25,379 nt of DNA, taken from NCBI GenBank assembly GCA_002730485.1, contig PCAH01000027.1:1-25379 (forward strand), in the 5' to 3' direction. Origin of the DNA: Dehalococcoidia bacterium (lineage in GTDB: Bacteria; Chloroflexota; Dehalococcoidia; UBA3495). The translations under genes were made by a program, and so were the position numbers. This document shows, piece by piece, positions 14,151 to 22,173 of the stretch. Within the stretch, counting starts at the first letter, position 1, and each line of letters opens with the position of its first letter. Below the pieces are notes generated by a model. That model was not told the origin of the DNA. It saw only the letters and a list, made by a program, of their open reading frames with translations, and made no database searches.

Positions 14151-15604
14151 TGAGTAGCGAACTGGAGTTTTCCTTTGGTCGCGCCCCCTTTGATACCCCC
14201 AACGAAGAATGCGGGGTAATTGGGATATCCACCCCAGAAGGGGAGGCTAGCCGTTTAGCATTCTTTGGACTCTTTGCCCTGCAACACCGCGGGCAGGAGA
14301 GCGCTGGAATTGCCGCCGCCAATGGCGAGAACGTTGTAGTCCACGCCGAAATGGGTCTGGTGACCCAGATATTCAGAGAGCCAGACTTCTATCCGCTCGT
14401 CGGTGACATGGCCATTGGCCACACCCGTTATTCCACCAGCGGCAGCAGCGAACTCTGCAACGCCCAGCCCCTCTTGGTTGGCAGCCAACACGGTCAATTG
14501 GCCGTCGCAAACAACGGCAACATCATCAACGCCCTCCAATTGAAGGACCAGCTCCAGGATGAATGGAACTGCACCTTCAACTCCACCACAGACACAGAAG
14601 TAGTAGCCCAATTACTGGCCCACTCCACCGGCGCAACCTGGGAAGAACGTGTCTTCCAATGTATGCGTCAACTGGAAGGGGCCTACTCCATCGTCATCCA
14701 GACCAAAGACACCATGATCGCCGCAAGAGACCCATTGGGCATCCGGCCCATGTGTCTGGGAAAACTCAACGGCGGCTGGATCGTGGCATCCGAATCTTGC
14801 GCGCTGGATCACCTTGGCGCCGAGTTCTTGCGGGAACTGGAACCTGGTGAGGTCATCGTTGTCGATGGAGACGGACTGCGCACAGCCATCTGGTCTGGTG
14901 GCACAGGCCGAAGCGCCCTCTGCGTATTTGAACTGATCTATTTCGCCCGCCCTGACAGCATCATGGCCAGCCAATTGGTCCACTCGGCACGCCAGGAGTT
15001 GGGCGCACAGCTAGCCCGCGAACATCCAGTGGAAGCAGACCTCGTCATCGGCATCCCAGACTCTTCCACCGCCGCAGCCGTGGGATACGCCCAGGAATCG
15101 GGCATCCCTTTCAGTGAAGGCCTGGTCAAGAACCGCTATGTCGGCCGGACATTTATCGAACCGGAACAGCGACTCAGGGACCTGGGAGTCCGTCAAAAAT
15201 TCAATACGCTGGTGGAAGTCATCCAAGGCAAACGATTGGTTGTGGTGGATGACAGCATCGTCAGGGGAACCACAACCCCCCATGTCGTAAACCTCCTCAG
15301 AAAAGGTGGTGCCAAAGAGGTACACATGCGGGTATGTGCTCCACCCATCAAGCATCCCTGTTTCATGGGTGTGGACATGGCGTCCCGCGAAGAACTACTG
15401 GCCGCCAACAACACCCTGGCCCAGATAAAAGAAAAGGTCAGCGCCGACACCCTGGGCTACCTGAGCGTCGAGGGTCTCTTGAAAGTGGTTGGTGGGTCCA
15501 ACGGCGGTTTCTGCGACGCCTGCTTCACCGGAAAATACCCGGTGCCGGTGCAACTGGAGTTGTCCAAGTTTGCTCTGGAACAGGGCAGCCCAAGCGCCGA
15601 TTGA
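14150..15604 (+). CDS. purF: Amidophosphoribosyltransferase
   Basis: First committed enzyme of de novo purine synthesis: glutamine + PRPP to phosphoribosylamine. It is 484 residues. A 20-residue propeptide precedes C21 (EECGVIGI), which should become the N-terminal catalytic nucleophile of the Ntn glutaminase domain after cleavage; the domain continues with LQHRGQESAGI and GHTRYSTSG. The phosphoribosyltransferase domain carries the PRPP loop VVVDDSIVRGTT (about 363-375). Cysteines in CVFELIYFARPDS, HPCFMGVD and GFCDACFTGKYP correspond to the four [4Fe-4S] ligands of the Bacillus-type enzyme, so a cluster is expected. The start is a GTG without a Shine-Dalgarno; see the upstream promoter. First gene of a purF-purM-purH series. 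Confidence 0.96.
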   Translation: MSSELEFSFGRAPFDTPNEECGVIGISTPEGEASRLAFFGLFALQHRGQESAGIAAANGENVVVHAEMGLVTQIFREPDFYPLVGDMAIGHTRYSTSGSSELCNAQPLLVGSQHGQLAVANNGNIINALQLKDQLQDEWNCTFNSTTDTEVVAQLLAHSTGATWEERVFQCMRQLEGAYSIVIQTKDTMIAARDPLGIRPMCLGKLNGGWIVASESCALDHLGAEFLRELEPGEVIVVDGDGLRTAIWSGGTGRSALCVFELIYFARPDSIMASQLVHSARQELGAQLAREHPVEADLVIGIPDSSTAAAVGYAQESGIPFSEGLVKNRYVGRTFIEPEQRLRDLGVRQKFNTLVEVIQGKRLVVVDDSIVRGTTTPHVVNLLRKGGAKEVHMRVCAPPIKHPCFMGVDMASREELLAANNTLAQIKEKVSADTLGYLSVEGLLKVVGGSNGGFCDACFTGKYPVPVQLELSKFALEQGSPSAD

Positions 15605-15660
15605 TCCTGCTGATTCCAGGCTGGTATCTTTCTCATAATCTCCGGTTGCCTAGCCCTTCA

Positions 15661-15686
15661 TTTGGACAACGTTCCCCCAGTCCAAA
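15661..15686. repeat. Small hairpin between purF and purM
   Basis: TTTGGAC (15661-15667) and GTCCAAA (15680-15686) form a 7-bp perfect stem with a 12-nt loop. No T-run follows, so it is not a canonical terminator; it might be an attenuator-like or processing structure. Weak. Confidence 0.25.
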
Positions 15687-15790
15687 CCCTCTGATTACCC
15701 CTTGCCATTGCGCCCCTGTTGAATTAACCTTTTACAGCGGTGATTCACCCTGACTTTTGCCGCACGGATGGGAATGGGAGGGGCCTAATT

Positions 15791-16810
15791 TTGGCAAGTG
15801 ACGCATACCGGGAATCGGGTGTAGACCTGGACCGGATGGACGGCCTGAAAGAGCGAATCAAAGGGTTCGCCGCCACCACCCATGGCCCTGAGGTTTTGGA
15901 CAGTTCTGGCAGCTTTGCCGGACTCTACCAACTATCGGGATATCGGGAACCGGTCATGGTCGCCAGCACCGACGGCGTGGGTACCAAGATCAAGATTGCC
16001 GCCCAACTGGGTCATTTTGAGTCGGTGGGCCAAGACCTGGTAACCTTAAACGTCAACGACATCATCACCAGGGGCGCCAAACCCCTGTTCTTCCTCGACT
16101 ACGTGGCCTTCAGCAACCTCGACATCCAACGCCTTGATACCCTCATGCGCGGCATCGCCTGGGGTTGCCGCGAAGTTGGATGCGCCCTCATCAGCGGAGA
16201 GACCGCCCAGATGCCCCAGGTCTATTCAGGTGATGAGATGGACCTGGCTGGGTTCGTGGTTGGCGCGGTGGAAAGGGATCAGCTCTTAGAAGCGAAGAAC
16301 ATCAAGGCCGGAAACGTCCTGGTTGGTGTTCCGTCCAGCGGTCTGCACACCAACGGCTTCTCGCTGGTTCGCAAGGTATTCAACACGGACGGCAACCCAA
16401 ATGTACTGTTCCACCGCTTTGAGGAACTGCACCACCAACTTGGCGAAGAATTGCTGGTGCCACACCGCAGTTATTACCCACTGCTGGAGCCGGTGCTTGG
16501 TCTGGTAAATGGTCTGGCCCATATCACCGGAGGCGGCCTGCCCGGCAAGCTGCCCGCCGTTCTGCCAAATGACCTGGCAGGAGAGATCAACCTTGGTTCT
16601 TGGCCCATCTTGCCCATCTTCCAGGTGATACAGAGAGAGGGTGGGATAAGTGACGAGGAGATGTACCGCGTCTTCAATATGGGCTTGGGAATGGTGGCAG
16701 TATGCCCGGAAGAGAATGTCGCCAAGATACTGGAATGCCTTCCCGACGCCGTAGTCATCGGCAAGATGATTGACCGGGGTGACGGCGAACAGGTGGTCTT
16801 CAAAAGCTAA
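15791..16810 (+). CDS. purM: Phosphoribosylformylglycinamidine cyclo-ligase (AIR synthetase)
   Basis: Fifth step of purine synthesis: ATP-dependent ring closure of FGAM to AIR. Started at the TTG at 15791 it is 339 residues, the normal length, and begins with the family's ASDAYRESGVDLD. GGGAGGGG lies 7 nt before that TTG; the open frame goes back to a GTG at 15740, but those 17 residues do not match the family. Visible blocks: STDGVGTKIKIA, DLVTLNVNDIITRGAKPLFFLDY, CALISGETAQMP, DLAGFVVGAVERD, SSGLHTNGFSLVRKV, and GLAHITGGGLPGKLPAVLP. ATP-grasp-like PurM fold, cytosolic dimer. It follows purF by 186 nt; purN, its common partner, is not next to it. Confidence 0.95.
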   Translation: MASDAYRESGVDLDRMDGLKERIKGFAATTHGPEVLDSSGSFAGLYQLSGYREPVMVASTDGVGTKIKIAAQLGHFESVGQDLVTLNVNDIITRGAKPLFFLDYVAFSNLDIQRLDTLMRGIAWGCREVGCALISGETAQMPQVYSGDEMDLAGFVVGAVERDQLLEAKNIKAGNVLVGVPSSGLHTNGFSLVRKVFNTDGNPNVLFHRFEELHHQLGEELLVPHRSYYPLLEPVLGLVNGLAHITGGGLPGKLPAVLPNDLAGEINLGSWPILPIFQVIQREGGISDEEMYRVFNMGLGMVAVCPEENVAKILECLPDAVVIGKMIDRGDGEQVVFKS

Positions 16811-16883
16811 TCAGCGCCAAATGACGGCCAATTCAAAGGTTGTCATCCAAAGAATACAAAAATCTTGATTTAAGACGGAGAGG

Positions 16884-18416
16884 ATGTTGAAAGCACTGCT
16901 CAGCGTCTATGACAAAACTGGAATAGTAGAATTTTCCCGCCAGGTGGTATCAGCCGGTTATGAGTTGATCAGCACCGGAGGCACCCACCGCACCCTGAGC
17001 GAGGAAGGTGGTCTGACTGTGGGTCAGGTGGCCGATTACACCGGCTCCCCGGAGATACTGGAGGGCCGGGTTAAGACCCTGCATCCCTCCATCTATGCCG
17101 GGCTTCTGGCCAGACGGGATGCACCAGATCACATGGCCGAACTTAAGGCCCAGAACCTCGACACCATCGACCTGGTCGTGGTCAACCTCTACCCCTTTGT
17201 TGAGACCATCAGCAAACCGGGCGTGACCCTGGCAGACGCCCTGGAAAACATCGATATCGGCGGCCCGACCATGCTACGGGCCGCATCCAAGAACTTCCCG
17301 TCGGTGGCCGTGGTTGTCGACCCAGCCGACTACGGTTGGATCGGCGAAAAACTAGCCAACGGTGGACTCACCGTGGAAGACCGCCGTGGCCTAGCCGCCA
17401 AGGCCTTTGACCATGTATCCACCTACGATACAGCGGTAACGGCCTATCTATTGGACAATGGCGGCGAAGAAGACGAACTTCCAGATTCGCTGACCATCTC
17501 CCTGAAGAAGGTCTCGGGACTGCGCTACGGCGAAAACCCTCATCAGAACGGCGCCCTCTACGCGCCAACCAGTAACCCGGTCGGGATGGCTGGAGCACGC
17601 CAACTGCACGGCCGAGAACTCTCCTATAACAACCTGATGGACGCCGACGCCGCCTGGCGCACCGCCTCAGATTTCGCCGACGCCACGGTGTCGGTTGTGA
17701 AGCACGCCAACTCCTGTGGACTGGCCAGCCGTGAAGACATCGCCGAGGCTTATCTCCAGGCCTATGAAGGCGACACTGTAAGCGCGTTTGGCGGCATCGT
17801 AGCCTTCAACCGCACAGTTACCGCCGCCGCCGCCGAGGCCATGGAGCCCGTGTTCTACGAGGTCGTCATCGCCCCCGACTACGAGCCTGCGGCCCTTGAG
17901 ATACTGCAGAAGAAAAGAAACCTGCGGGTCTTGGCCATCGACAAGCAACCGGAGACTCCGGCTTACGACCTAAGGCCCATCACCGGCGGCGTCCTGGTAC
18001 AGGCCGCCGATGACCTGGCAGAAGACCCAAGTACCTGGACCGTGGCCACCGAACGCGCCCCAACGGACGCCGAGATGAAGGACTTGGCGTTTGCCTGGAA
18101 GGCGGCCAAACATATCAAGTCCAATGCCATCGTATTCGCCAAGGACTTGGCGCTGGTCGGCATGGGGGCTGGCCAACCCAACCGGGTGGTCAGTGTCCAC
18201 CTATCCCAGCGCGCCGCCGGAGATAAGGCCAAGGGATGCGTCCTGTCTTCGGATGCGTTTTTCCCCTTCGCCGACAACATCGAACTGGCCGCGGAGGCAG
18301 GGATCACGGCGATAGTTCAGCCAGGCGGGTCGATCCGCGACGATGAAGTGATCGCCGCTGCCGACAAGGCCGGACTGGCTATGGTATTCACTGGCGTACG
18401 CCACTTCCGGCATTAG
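16884..18416 (+). CDS. purH: Bifunctional AICAR formyltransferase / IMP cyclohydrolase
   Basis: Performs the last two steps to IMP. It is 510 residues, the usual length. The N-terminal IMP cyclohydrolase (MGS-like) domain shows LLSVYDKTGIVEF, ISTGGTHRTL, and EGRVKTLHPSIYAGLLARR; the C-terminal formyltransferase shows LRYGENPHQNGALY, LSYNNLMDADAAW, the catalytic Lys-His in VVKHANSCGLA, FGGIVAFN, KSNAIVFAKD, GMGAGQPNRV, and SDAFFPFADN near the end, finishing GVRHFRH. In most enzymes the catalytic motif is KHxNPCG; here Pro is Ser (KHANSCG), probably tolerated. The ATG is preceded by GGAGAGG, rather close. Same strand as purF and purM. Confidence 0.96.
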   Translation: MLKALLSVYDKTGIVEFSRQVVSAGYELISTGGTHRTLSEEGGLTVGQVADYTGSPEILEGRVKTLHPSIYAGLLARRDAPDHMAELKAQNLDTIDLVVVNLYPFVETISKPGVTLADALENIDIGGPTMLRAASKNFPSVAVVVDPADYGWIGEKLANGGLTVEDRRGLAAKAFDHVSTYDTAVTAYLLDNGGEEDELPDSLTISLKKVSGLRYGENPHQNGALYAPTSNPVGMAGARQLHGRELSYNNLMDADAAWRTASDFADATVSVVKHANSCGLASREDIAEAYLQAYEGDTVSAFGGIVAFNRTVTAAAAEAMEPVFYEVVIAPDYEPAALEILQKKRNLRVLAIDKQPETPAYDLRPITGGVLVQAADDLAEDPSTWTVATERAPTDAEMKDLAFAWKAAKHIKSNAIVFAKDLALVGMGAGQPNRVVSVHLSQRAAGDKAKGCVLSSDAFFPFADNIELAAEAGITAIVQPGGSIRDDEVIAAADKAGLAMVFTGVRHFRH

Positions 18417-18434
18417 GCCGACTGGTAGCATCCG

Positions 18435-19178
18435 GTGAGCGCGTCCGTTGACATAATAATTCCCGTTTTCAACGAGGAAGAGGTTCTTCCGCGTACCATC
18501 GCCTCGCTCACCGAGTTCTTATCAGCCAATCTGCCCAACCCGTGGCAGGTGACCATCGCGGACAATGCCTCCACCGACGGCACGAGGGCGGTCTCTGAGG
18601 CGCTTTGCGAAAAGCATCCCGTGGTAAATTATCTGCACATTCCCCAAAAGGGAAGGGGGAGAGCGTTAAAGCTCGCCTGGCTGGACAGCCAAGCAGATAT
18701 CGTCAGCTACATGGACGCAGACCTGTCGACGGATTTGTCCCATTTCCCCCAGTTGATCCAGGCGTTGGAGTCTGGCAGCCACATCGCAGTTGGCAGCAGG
18801 CTGAGCAAGGAGTCCCGGGTCAGCCGCGGTTTCAAACGGGAGTTCATCTCCCGGGCCTACAACCGCCTGATCAACATCATGTTCTTCACCGGCCTGCCCG
18901 ATGCCCAGTGTGGGTTCAAGGCCATGACCAAGGCCGCGGCTGATGTCATCATCCCCAACATTGAGAACGACAACTGGTTCTTTGACACCGAGTTGTTGGT
19001 GATCGGCTCCAAGCGCGGATTCAAGATCGCCTCGGTGCCCGTCAAGTGGGACGACGACCCCACCAGCACCGTCCACGTGGTCAATACGGCCAAAGAAGAC
19101 ATCAAGGGCCTGCTGCGCCTTCGGTTCGGCGGAGTCCCCCGGGTCCAGCCGCCAGCCCCCCTTTCACCAGACCTTTAG
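18435..19178 (+). CDS. Family 2 glycosyltransferase (dolichyl/polyprenyl-phosphate sugar synthase-like)
   Basis: GT-A fold transferase of 247 residues using a nucleotide sugar. Motifs: IIIPVFNEEEVLPRTIASL at the N-terminus, IADNASTDGTRAV, the metal-binding YMDADLSTD (D-x-D), VGSRLSKESRVSRGFKREFISRAYN, and DAQCGFKAMTKAAAD followed by WFFDTELLVIGSKRGFKI. This arrangement is that of dolichyl-phosphate beta-glucosyltransferase (ALG5)-like enzymes, which load sugar on a polyprenyl phosphate at the inner membrane face. No C-terminal membrane helices are present, so it is cytosolic or peripheral. Start GTG, 18 nt after purH, likely read through from the purine genes. Sugar specificity unknown. Confidence 0.85.
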   Translation: MSASVDIIIPVFNEEEVLPRTIASLTEFLSANLPNPWQVTIADNASTDGTRAVSEALCEKHPVVNYLHIPQKGRGRALKLAWLDSQADIVSYMDADLSTDLSHFPQLIQALESGSHIAVGSRLSKESRVSRGFKREFISRAYNRLINIMFFTGLPDAQCGFKAMTKAAADVIIPNIENDNWFFDTELLVIGSKRGFKIASVPVKWDDDPTSTVHVVNTAKEDIKGLLRLRFGGVPRVQPPAPLSPDL

Positions 19179-19222
19179 CCAACAGAAATCGCCCCCACGT
19201 AATCAACTAAGGAGAACTCCCA

Positions 19223-20014
19223 ATGGAACTGGGCCTACGAGGTAAACACGTCATCGTCACCGGCGGCGGCACCAACATTGGCCGCGCCATCGTCCACGCA
19301 TTCGCAACCGAAGGGTCGAAGATATCCATCGCCGAACTTGTCCCCGCCCAGGGAGAGATGGTCGCTGCTGAGGTTGCGGCCATGGACACCGGCGCCGTGG
19401 TAAATGTCATACCCACCGACGTCACAGACCCAGAGAAGGTCGCCACCATGATCGAGGCAGCCATCGCCGAGTTCGGGCCGGTGGATGTCCTGGTAAACAA
19501 TGTGGGTTGGACCGTGGACCGGCTGTTCATGGAGAAACCACGCAGCGAATGGGAACGCGAAGTGCAGGTGAACCTCTGGGGCGCCATCAACTGCATCCAC
19601 GCGGTGCTGCCGGGCATGATCGAGCGACAGGCTGGTTCCATTGTCTGCATCAGTTCTGATGCCGGACGTATGGGTGAATACCGCGAGGCCGTCTATTCCG
19701 CCTGCAAGGCCGGAGTCATCGCCCTGAGCAAGTCCGTGGCCCGGGAGACTGCCCGCTACGGGTTGCGCTTGAACGTGGTCTGCCCGGGGCTGGTGGTGCC
19801 GCCCGACGAAGAAGAGATCAGCGGCGAGAGTATGTGGACGGAGATGCGATCAATCTTCACCGAGGAAGTCAAAGAGAAGGTAGAGCGCAACTACCTCTTC
19901 CGCCGCATGGGCAAAGCGTCAGAAGTGGCCAATGCCGTGGTCTTCCTATCTTCAGACGCCGCAAGCTTCATAACCGGCCAAACCTTAAGAGTAAGCGGGG
20001 CGGCTACACGATGA
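19223..20014 (+). CDS. Short-chain dehydrogenase/reductase (SDR)
   Basis: NAD(P)-dependent oxidoreductase of 263 residues, classical SDR size. The Rossmann motif is TGGGTNIG (residues 13-20; usual TGxxxGIG, here Asn at the middle Gly), then DVTDPEKV, VLVNNVGW, IVCISSDAGR (catalytic Ser), YSACKAG (catalytic Tyr and Lys), LNVVCPGLVVPP and FLSSDAASFITGQTLRVSGA. It resembles 2-hydroxycyclohexanecarboxyl-CoA or 3-oxoacyl-type reductases, but the substrate cannot be told. AAGGAG lies 7-8 nt before the ATG. A strong terminator follows, closing the purF-to-SDR run. Confidence 0.9.
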   Translation: MELGLRGKHVIVTGGGTNIGRAIVHAFATEGSKISIAELVPAQGEMVAAEVAAMDTGAVVNVIPTDVTDPEKVATMIEAAIAEFGPVDVLVNNVGWTVDRLFMEKPRSEWEREVQVNLWGAINCIHAVLPGMIERQAGSIVCISSDAGRMGEYREAVYSACKAGVIALSKSVARETARYGLRLNVVCPGLVVPPDEEEISGESMWTEMRSIFTEEVKEKVERNYLFRRMGKASEVANAVVFLSSDAASFITGQTLRVSGAATR

Positions 20015-20046
20015 TGTAGGTCAGTTCCTGCTGTAAATAACAAGAA

Positions 20047-20084
20047 AAGAGTCCTTCCAGAGAATATCTGGAAGGACTCTTCTT
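20047..20084. terminator. Strong bidirectional terminator between convergent genes
   Basis: A 15-bp perfect stem AAGAGTCCTTCCAGA (20047-20061) / TCTGGAAGGACTCTT (20067-20081), loop of 5 nt, then CTTAATT on the plus strand and TCTTTTCTTG on the minus. It lies 32 nt past the SDR stop and 26 nt past the stop of the opposing gene at 20110. Confidence 0.85.
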
Positions 20085-20109
20085 AATTGCCGTGTGAGTT
20101 GAGTGGTGG

Positions 20110-20922
20110 TTACTTGTTGTTTAGAGCAACCAACTCTAGGGAGCGGGCCTCGACCTTGGGCATGAGTTCTTGAACCAGTTTTTCGTCCACCGCGTTGGCG
20201 ATGGTCGGGTAACCGGCGCGGGAGATCATGCTGCGCAGGTTGCCGGCCTTGAACTGGTCAAGGGTCCAGCGGAGGGTCTCACCGGAGGTGGTCACGTCCC
20301 AGTAGATACGTACGTCCTCGTTGCGAGGTCCGTAGTGGTAGTGGGGCGCACCCTGGAAGCAGTCAAATGCCAGAAGCTCAACTTCCTCACCAGCAACGTC
20401 AGAGAGGACGTGGATGGCCATTCCCTCGTCGTTGATCTGGGGCAGGTGGCGATATTCCAGACCAAAGCGGATGTTACCGGCTTCGACCATGTCGCCGTCC
20501 AGCATCTCGGGCATCGTGTGGTGCACGAACCGGCGGTCTTCCCGAGACATCTTGCGGGAAGTGGCTTCCAGTTCGTCCAGCTTAGCCTTGGCCACAGGCT
20601 TGGACTCCAGCGAGTCAGCCAGCGCCTCGTAACCCGAGCGTCGGACCATCGAAGGGAGGTTGTTGTTGATGTTGTTCAACGTCCAACCAAGGGGGTTGCC
20701 TGCCGTGGTCTTGTCCATGAACAGTCGAATGTTATGGTTCTCAGGCCCATAGTGGTAATGGGGAGCCTGATCAAAGCAGTCGAATCGCAGAATCTCGGTA
20801 TCAGTACCGTCAATGACCGAGTAAACCTGGACGCACAGGCCCTGGTCGTCCATCAATTCCTTGCGATAGCTCATCGCGAATTCTACCGAACCGGCGTCAA
20901 TAGTTGTTCCACCTTTATCCAT
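20110..20922 (-). CDS. Unknown protein made of two copies of an HYHYGP domain
   Basis: Unrecognised soluble protein of 270 residues. Residues about 11-104 and 149-243 are clear internal repeats: both have a FxxxYR strand, a (L/A)xFDCFxxAPHYHYGPxNxxxR block (FDCF at 47-50 and 186-189; APHYHYGP at 53-60 and 192-199), a D-x-T-T-x-G-x-x-L-x-WTL segment, and a closing (S)M(V/I)xRxGYxxxAxx(L/V). The repeat period is 139 residues. The fixed Cys and paired His suggest a metal or substrate site in each half, but no known family is recalled. No signal peptide. The ATG at 20922 has GGGAGGA 5 nt upstream; an upstream frame to 20973 lacks one. A promoter at 21005-21032 is likely, and the strong terminator ends it; transcribed alone. 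Confidence 0.75.
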   Translation of the reverse strand: MDKGGTTIDAGSVEFAMSYRKELMDDQGLCVQVYSVIDGTDTEILRFDCFDQAPHYHYGPENHNIRLFMDKTTAGNPLGWTLNNINNNLPSMVRRSGYEALADSLESKPVAKAKLDELEATSRKMSREDRRFVHHTMPEMLDGDMVEAGNIRFGLEYRHLPQINDEGMAIHVLSDVAGEEVELLAFDCFQGAPHYHYGPRNEDVRIYWDVTTSGETLRWTLDQFKAGNLRSMISRAGYPTIANAVDEKLVQELMPKVEARSLELVALNNK

Positions 20923-21004
20923 CGTAATCCTCCCAAAATTCTCTAAATAAAACTGATAGTTTCTTAGCCCCACGCCTGAACCGCGCCAGACGTGATTTGG
21001 ACAG

Positions 21005-21032
21005 ATTATAGCATGCAGTTTGCGCTCCGCAA
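21005..21032 (-). promoter_or_regulatory. Candidate promoter for the HYHYGP-repeat gene
   Basis: On the reverse strand TTGCGG (21027-21032), 16-nt spacer and a perfect TATAAT (21005-21010), about 85 nt upstream of the ATG. Confidence 0.5.
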
Positions 21033-21135
21033 ATCGTTAAGTACCGTTGGCGTAGACTGTTTTCGCCGGACGGATTTCAGAGGTCCACCGGCACACCGCA
21101 CTCATAAAGAGTGCCTCAACCCTTGGAGCAACCCC

Positions 21136-22065
21136 GTGAGACTGAAAACGCGATTTCCAGCGGCGGCGATAGCGCTGTCTCTCTTGGCGTTGGCGATTGG
21201 ATGCACCGCAGATCAACCCGACCGCACCGTGATCATCTCGGGCATCGATGCACCGACTGTCAGCCCGCTCCAAACCGTTGTTCCTACCACTGCTGTAGCA
21301 ACGTCCGCTCCGATGCCGAATACGATCCCAACAAGTGCGCCAACGCCTCGGCCGCTACCCACAGTGACTCCGCAGAGTACCCAAACTCCAGTCCCGCCGC
21401 CACCAACCAAAGTGGCTGCTGAACCAATACCAGCGCCTCCAACCCCGACCGTAACTCCGGCTCCGACGATCGCAATCACGCCAACGGCACAGCCCACCAG
21501 AACGCCGTCGCCTACGGCTGTACCGACTGCTGTGCCCACTCCCACAGCCTTGCCAACGCCGTCTCCAGCTCCTACACCCACAGTCGTGCCAACAGCGATT
21601 CCGACTCCTACTCCGATGCCAACGCCGACGGTCGTGCCGACTGCCTCACCAACTCCTACGCCCATGCCAACACCGACTCCCACTCCAACTGCGGCGCCCA
21701 CCGCAACACCTACTCCGGTCAGCGCGAACCTGATAATTGAATGTGTCTTCTTTGACGGGTTGGTAAAGAGCACGGAAGCGGACGAGTACGTGCAGGTTCT
21801 GAACCAGGGGAGCTCAGCGGTGGATCGGAACGGCTGGCGGTTGGTTAACTAGTCGGATGGCACACCGACATTTGTCTTTCCAACCTACATGCTTCAGTCG
21901 CAGTCATCAGTACGTGTCTACACCAATGAGGACCACCCCGAGTCCGGTGGGTTCTCTTTCGGTCGCGGCACCTCCATCTGGAACAACTCCGACCCGGATG
22001 AAGCCGCACTGATCGATCCGAGCGGCACCACGGTCTCGACCTACACCTACCCGCCCAGCTGTTAG
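21136..22065 (+). pseudogene. Pro/Thr-rich lipoprotein with lamin-tail domain, split by an in-frame TAG
   Basis: Starting at the GTG at 21136 (GGAG 7 nt upstream) the protein has a lipoprotein signal with lipobox LAIGC, then a long low-complexity linker (about residues 36-195) of Pro-Thr repeats, then a lamin-tail domain: LIIECVFFDG, EADEYVQVLNQGSSAVDRNGWRLVN. At 21850-21852 a TAG stops the frame. The same frame continues at once with the rest of the domain: SDGTPTFVFPTYML, SSVRVYTNEDHPESGGFSFG, GTSIWNNSDPDEAALIDPSG and TVSTYTYPPSC, to a TAG at 22063-22065. The complete reading is 309 residues apart from the stop. So either a recent nonsense mutation, a read-through codon or a sequence error. 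Lamin-tail domains occur on surface or secreted proteins and nucleases; this one would be displayed on a long stalk. The first product alone is 21136-21852 and would lack over half of the domain. Confidence 0.8.
21340..21720 (+). repeat. Pro/Thr codon repeats (stalk of the lipoprotein)
   Basis: Imperfect repeats of ccNacN units encoding PTPTPMPTPTVVPTA-type text; the near-exact longer unit PTPTPMPTPTVVPTA / ASPTPTPMPTPTPTPT recurs at 21600-21690. Such tracts change length easily by slippage and recombination. The opposite strand reads as a false Val-Gly-rich frame. Confidence 0.75.
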
Positions 22066-22071
22066 GCACCT

Positions 22072-22100
22072 TTGCCCAGCGGTATGCAGCGGGTTATACT
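22072..22100 (+). promoter_or_regulatory. Promoter for the luciferase-like oxidoreductase
   Basis: TTGCCC (22072-22077), exact 17-nt spacer, TATACT (22095-22100). It lies just after the second stop of the lipoprotein reading and 74 nt before the TTG start at 22174. Confidence 0.55.
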
Positions 22101-22173
22101 CGCGTGCGGCATCGGCCTGGCATCATCGGGCCGGCAATAACCATAGACTTACGCGATTTTGGAGGCACCAACC

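Noticed and set aside
20170..20946. Long plus-strand open frame opposite the HYHYGP gene
   Set aside because: Antisense shadow of a gene with clear internal protein repeats, ribosome binding site, promoter and terminator.
21213..21773. Long Val/Gly-repeat open frame on the minus strand
   Set aside because: It is the complement of the Pro/Thr codon repeats of the lipoprotein; no start signal, composition is an artefact.
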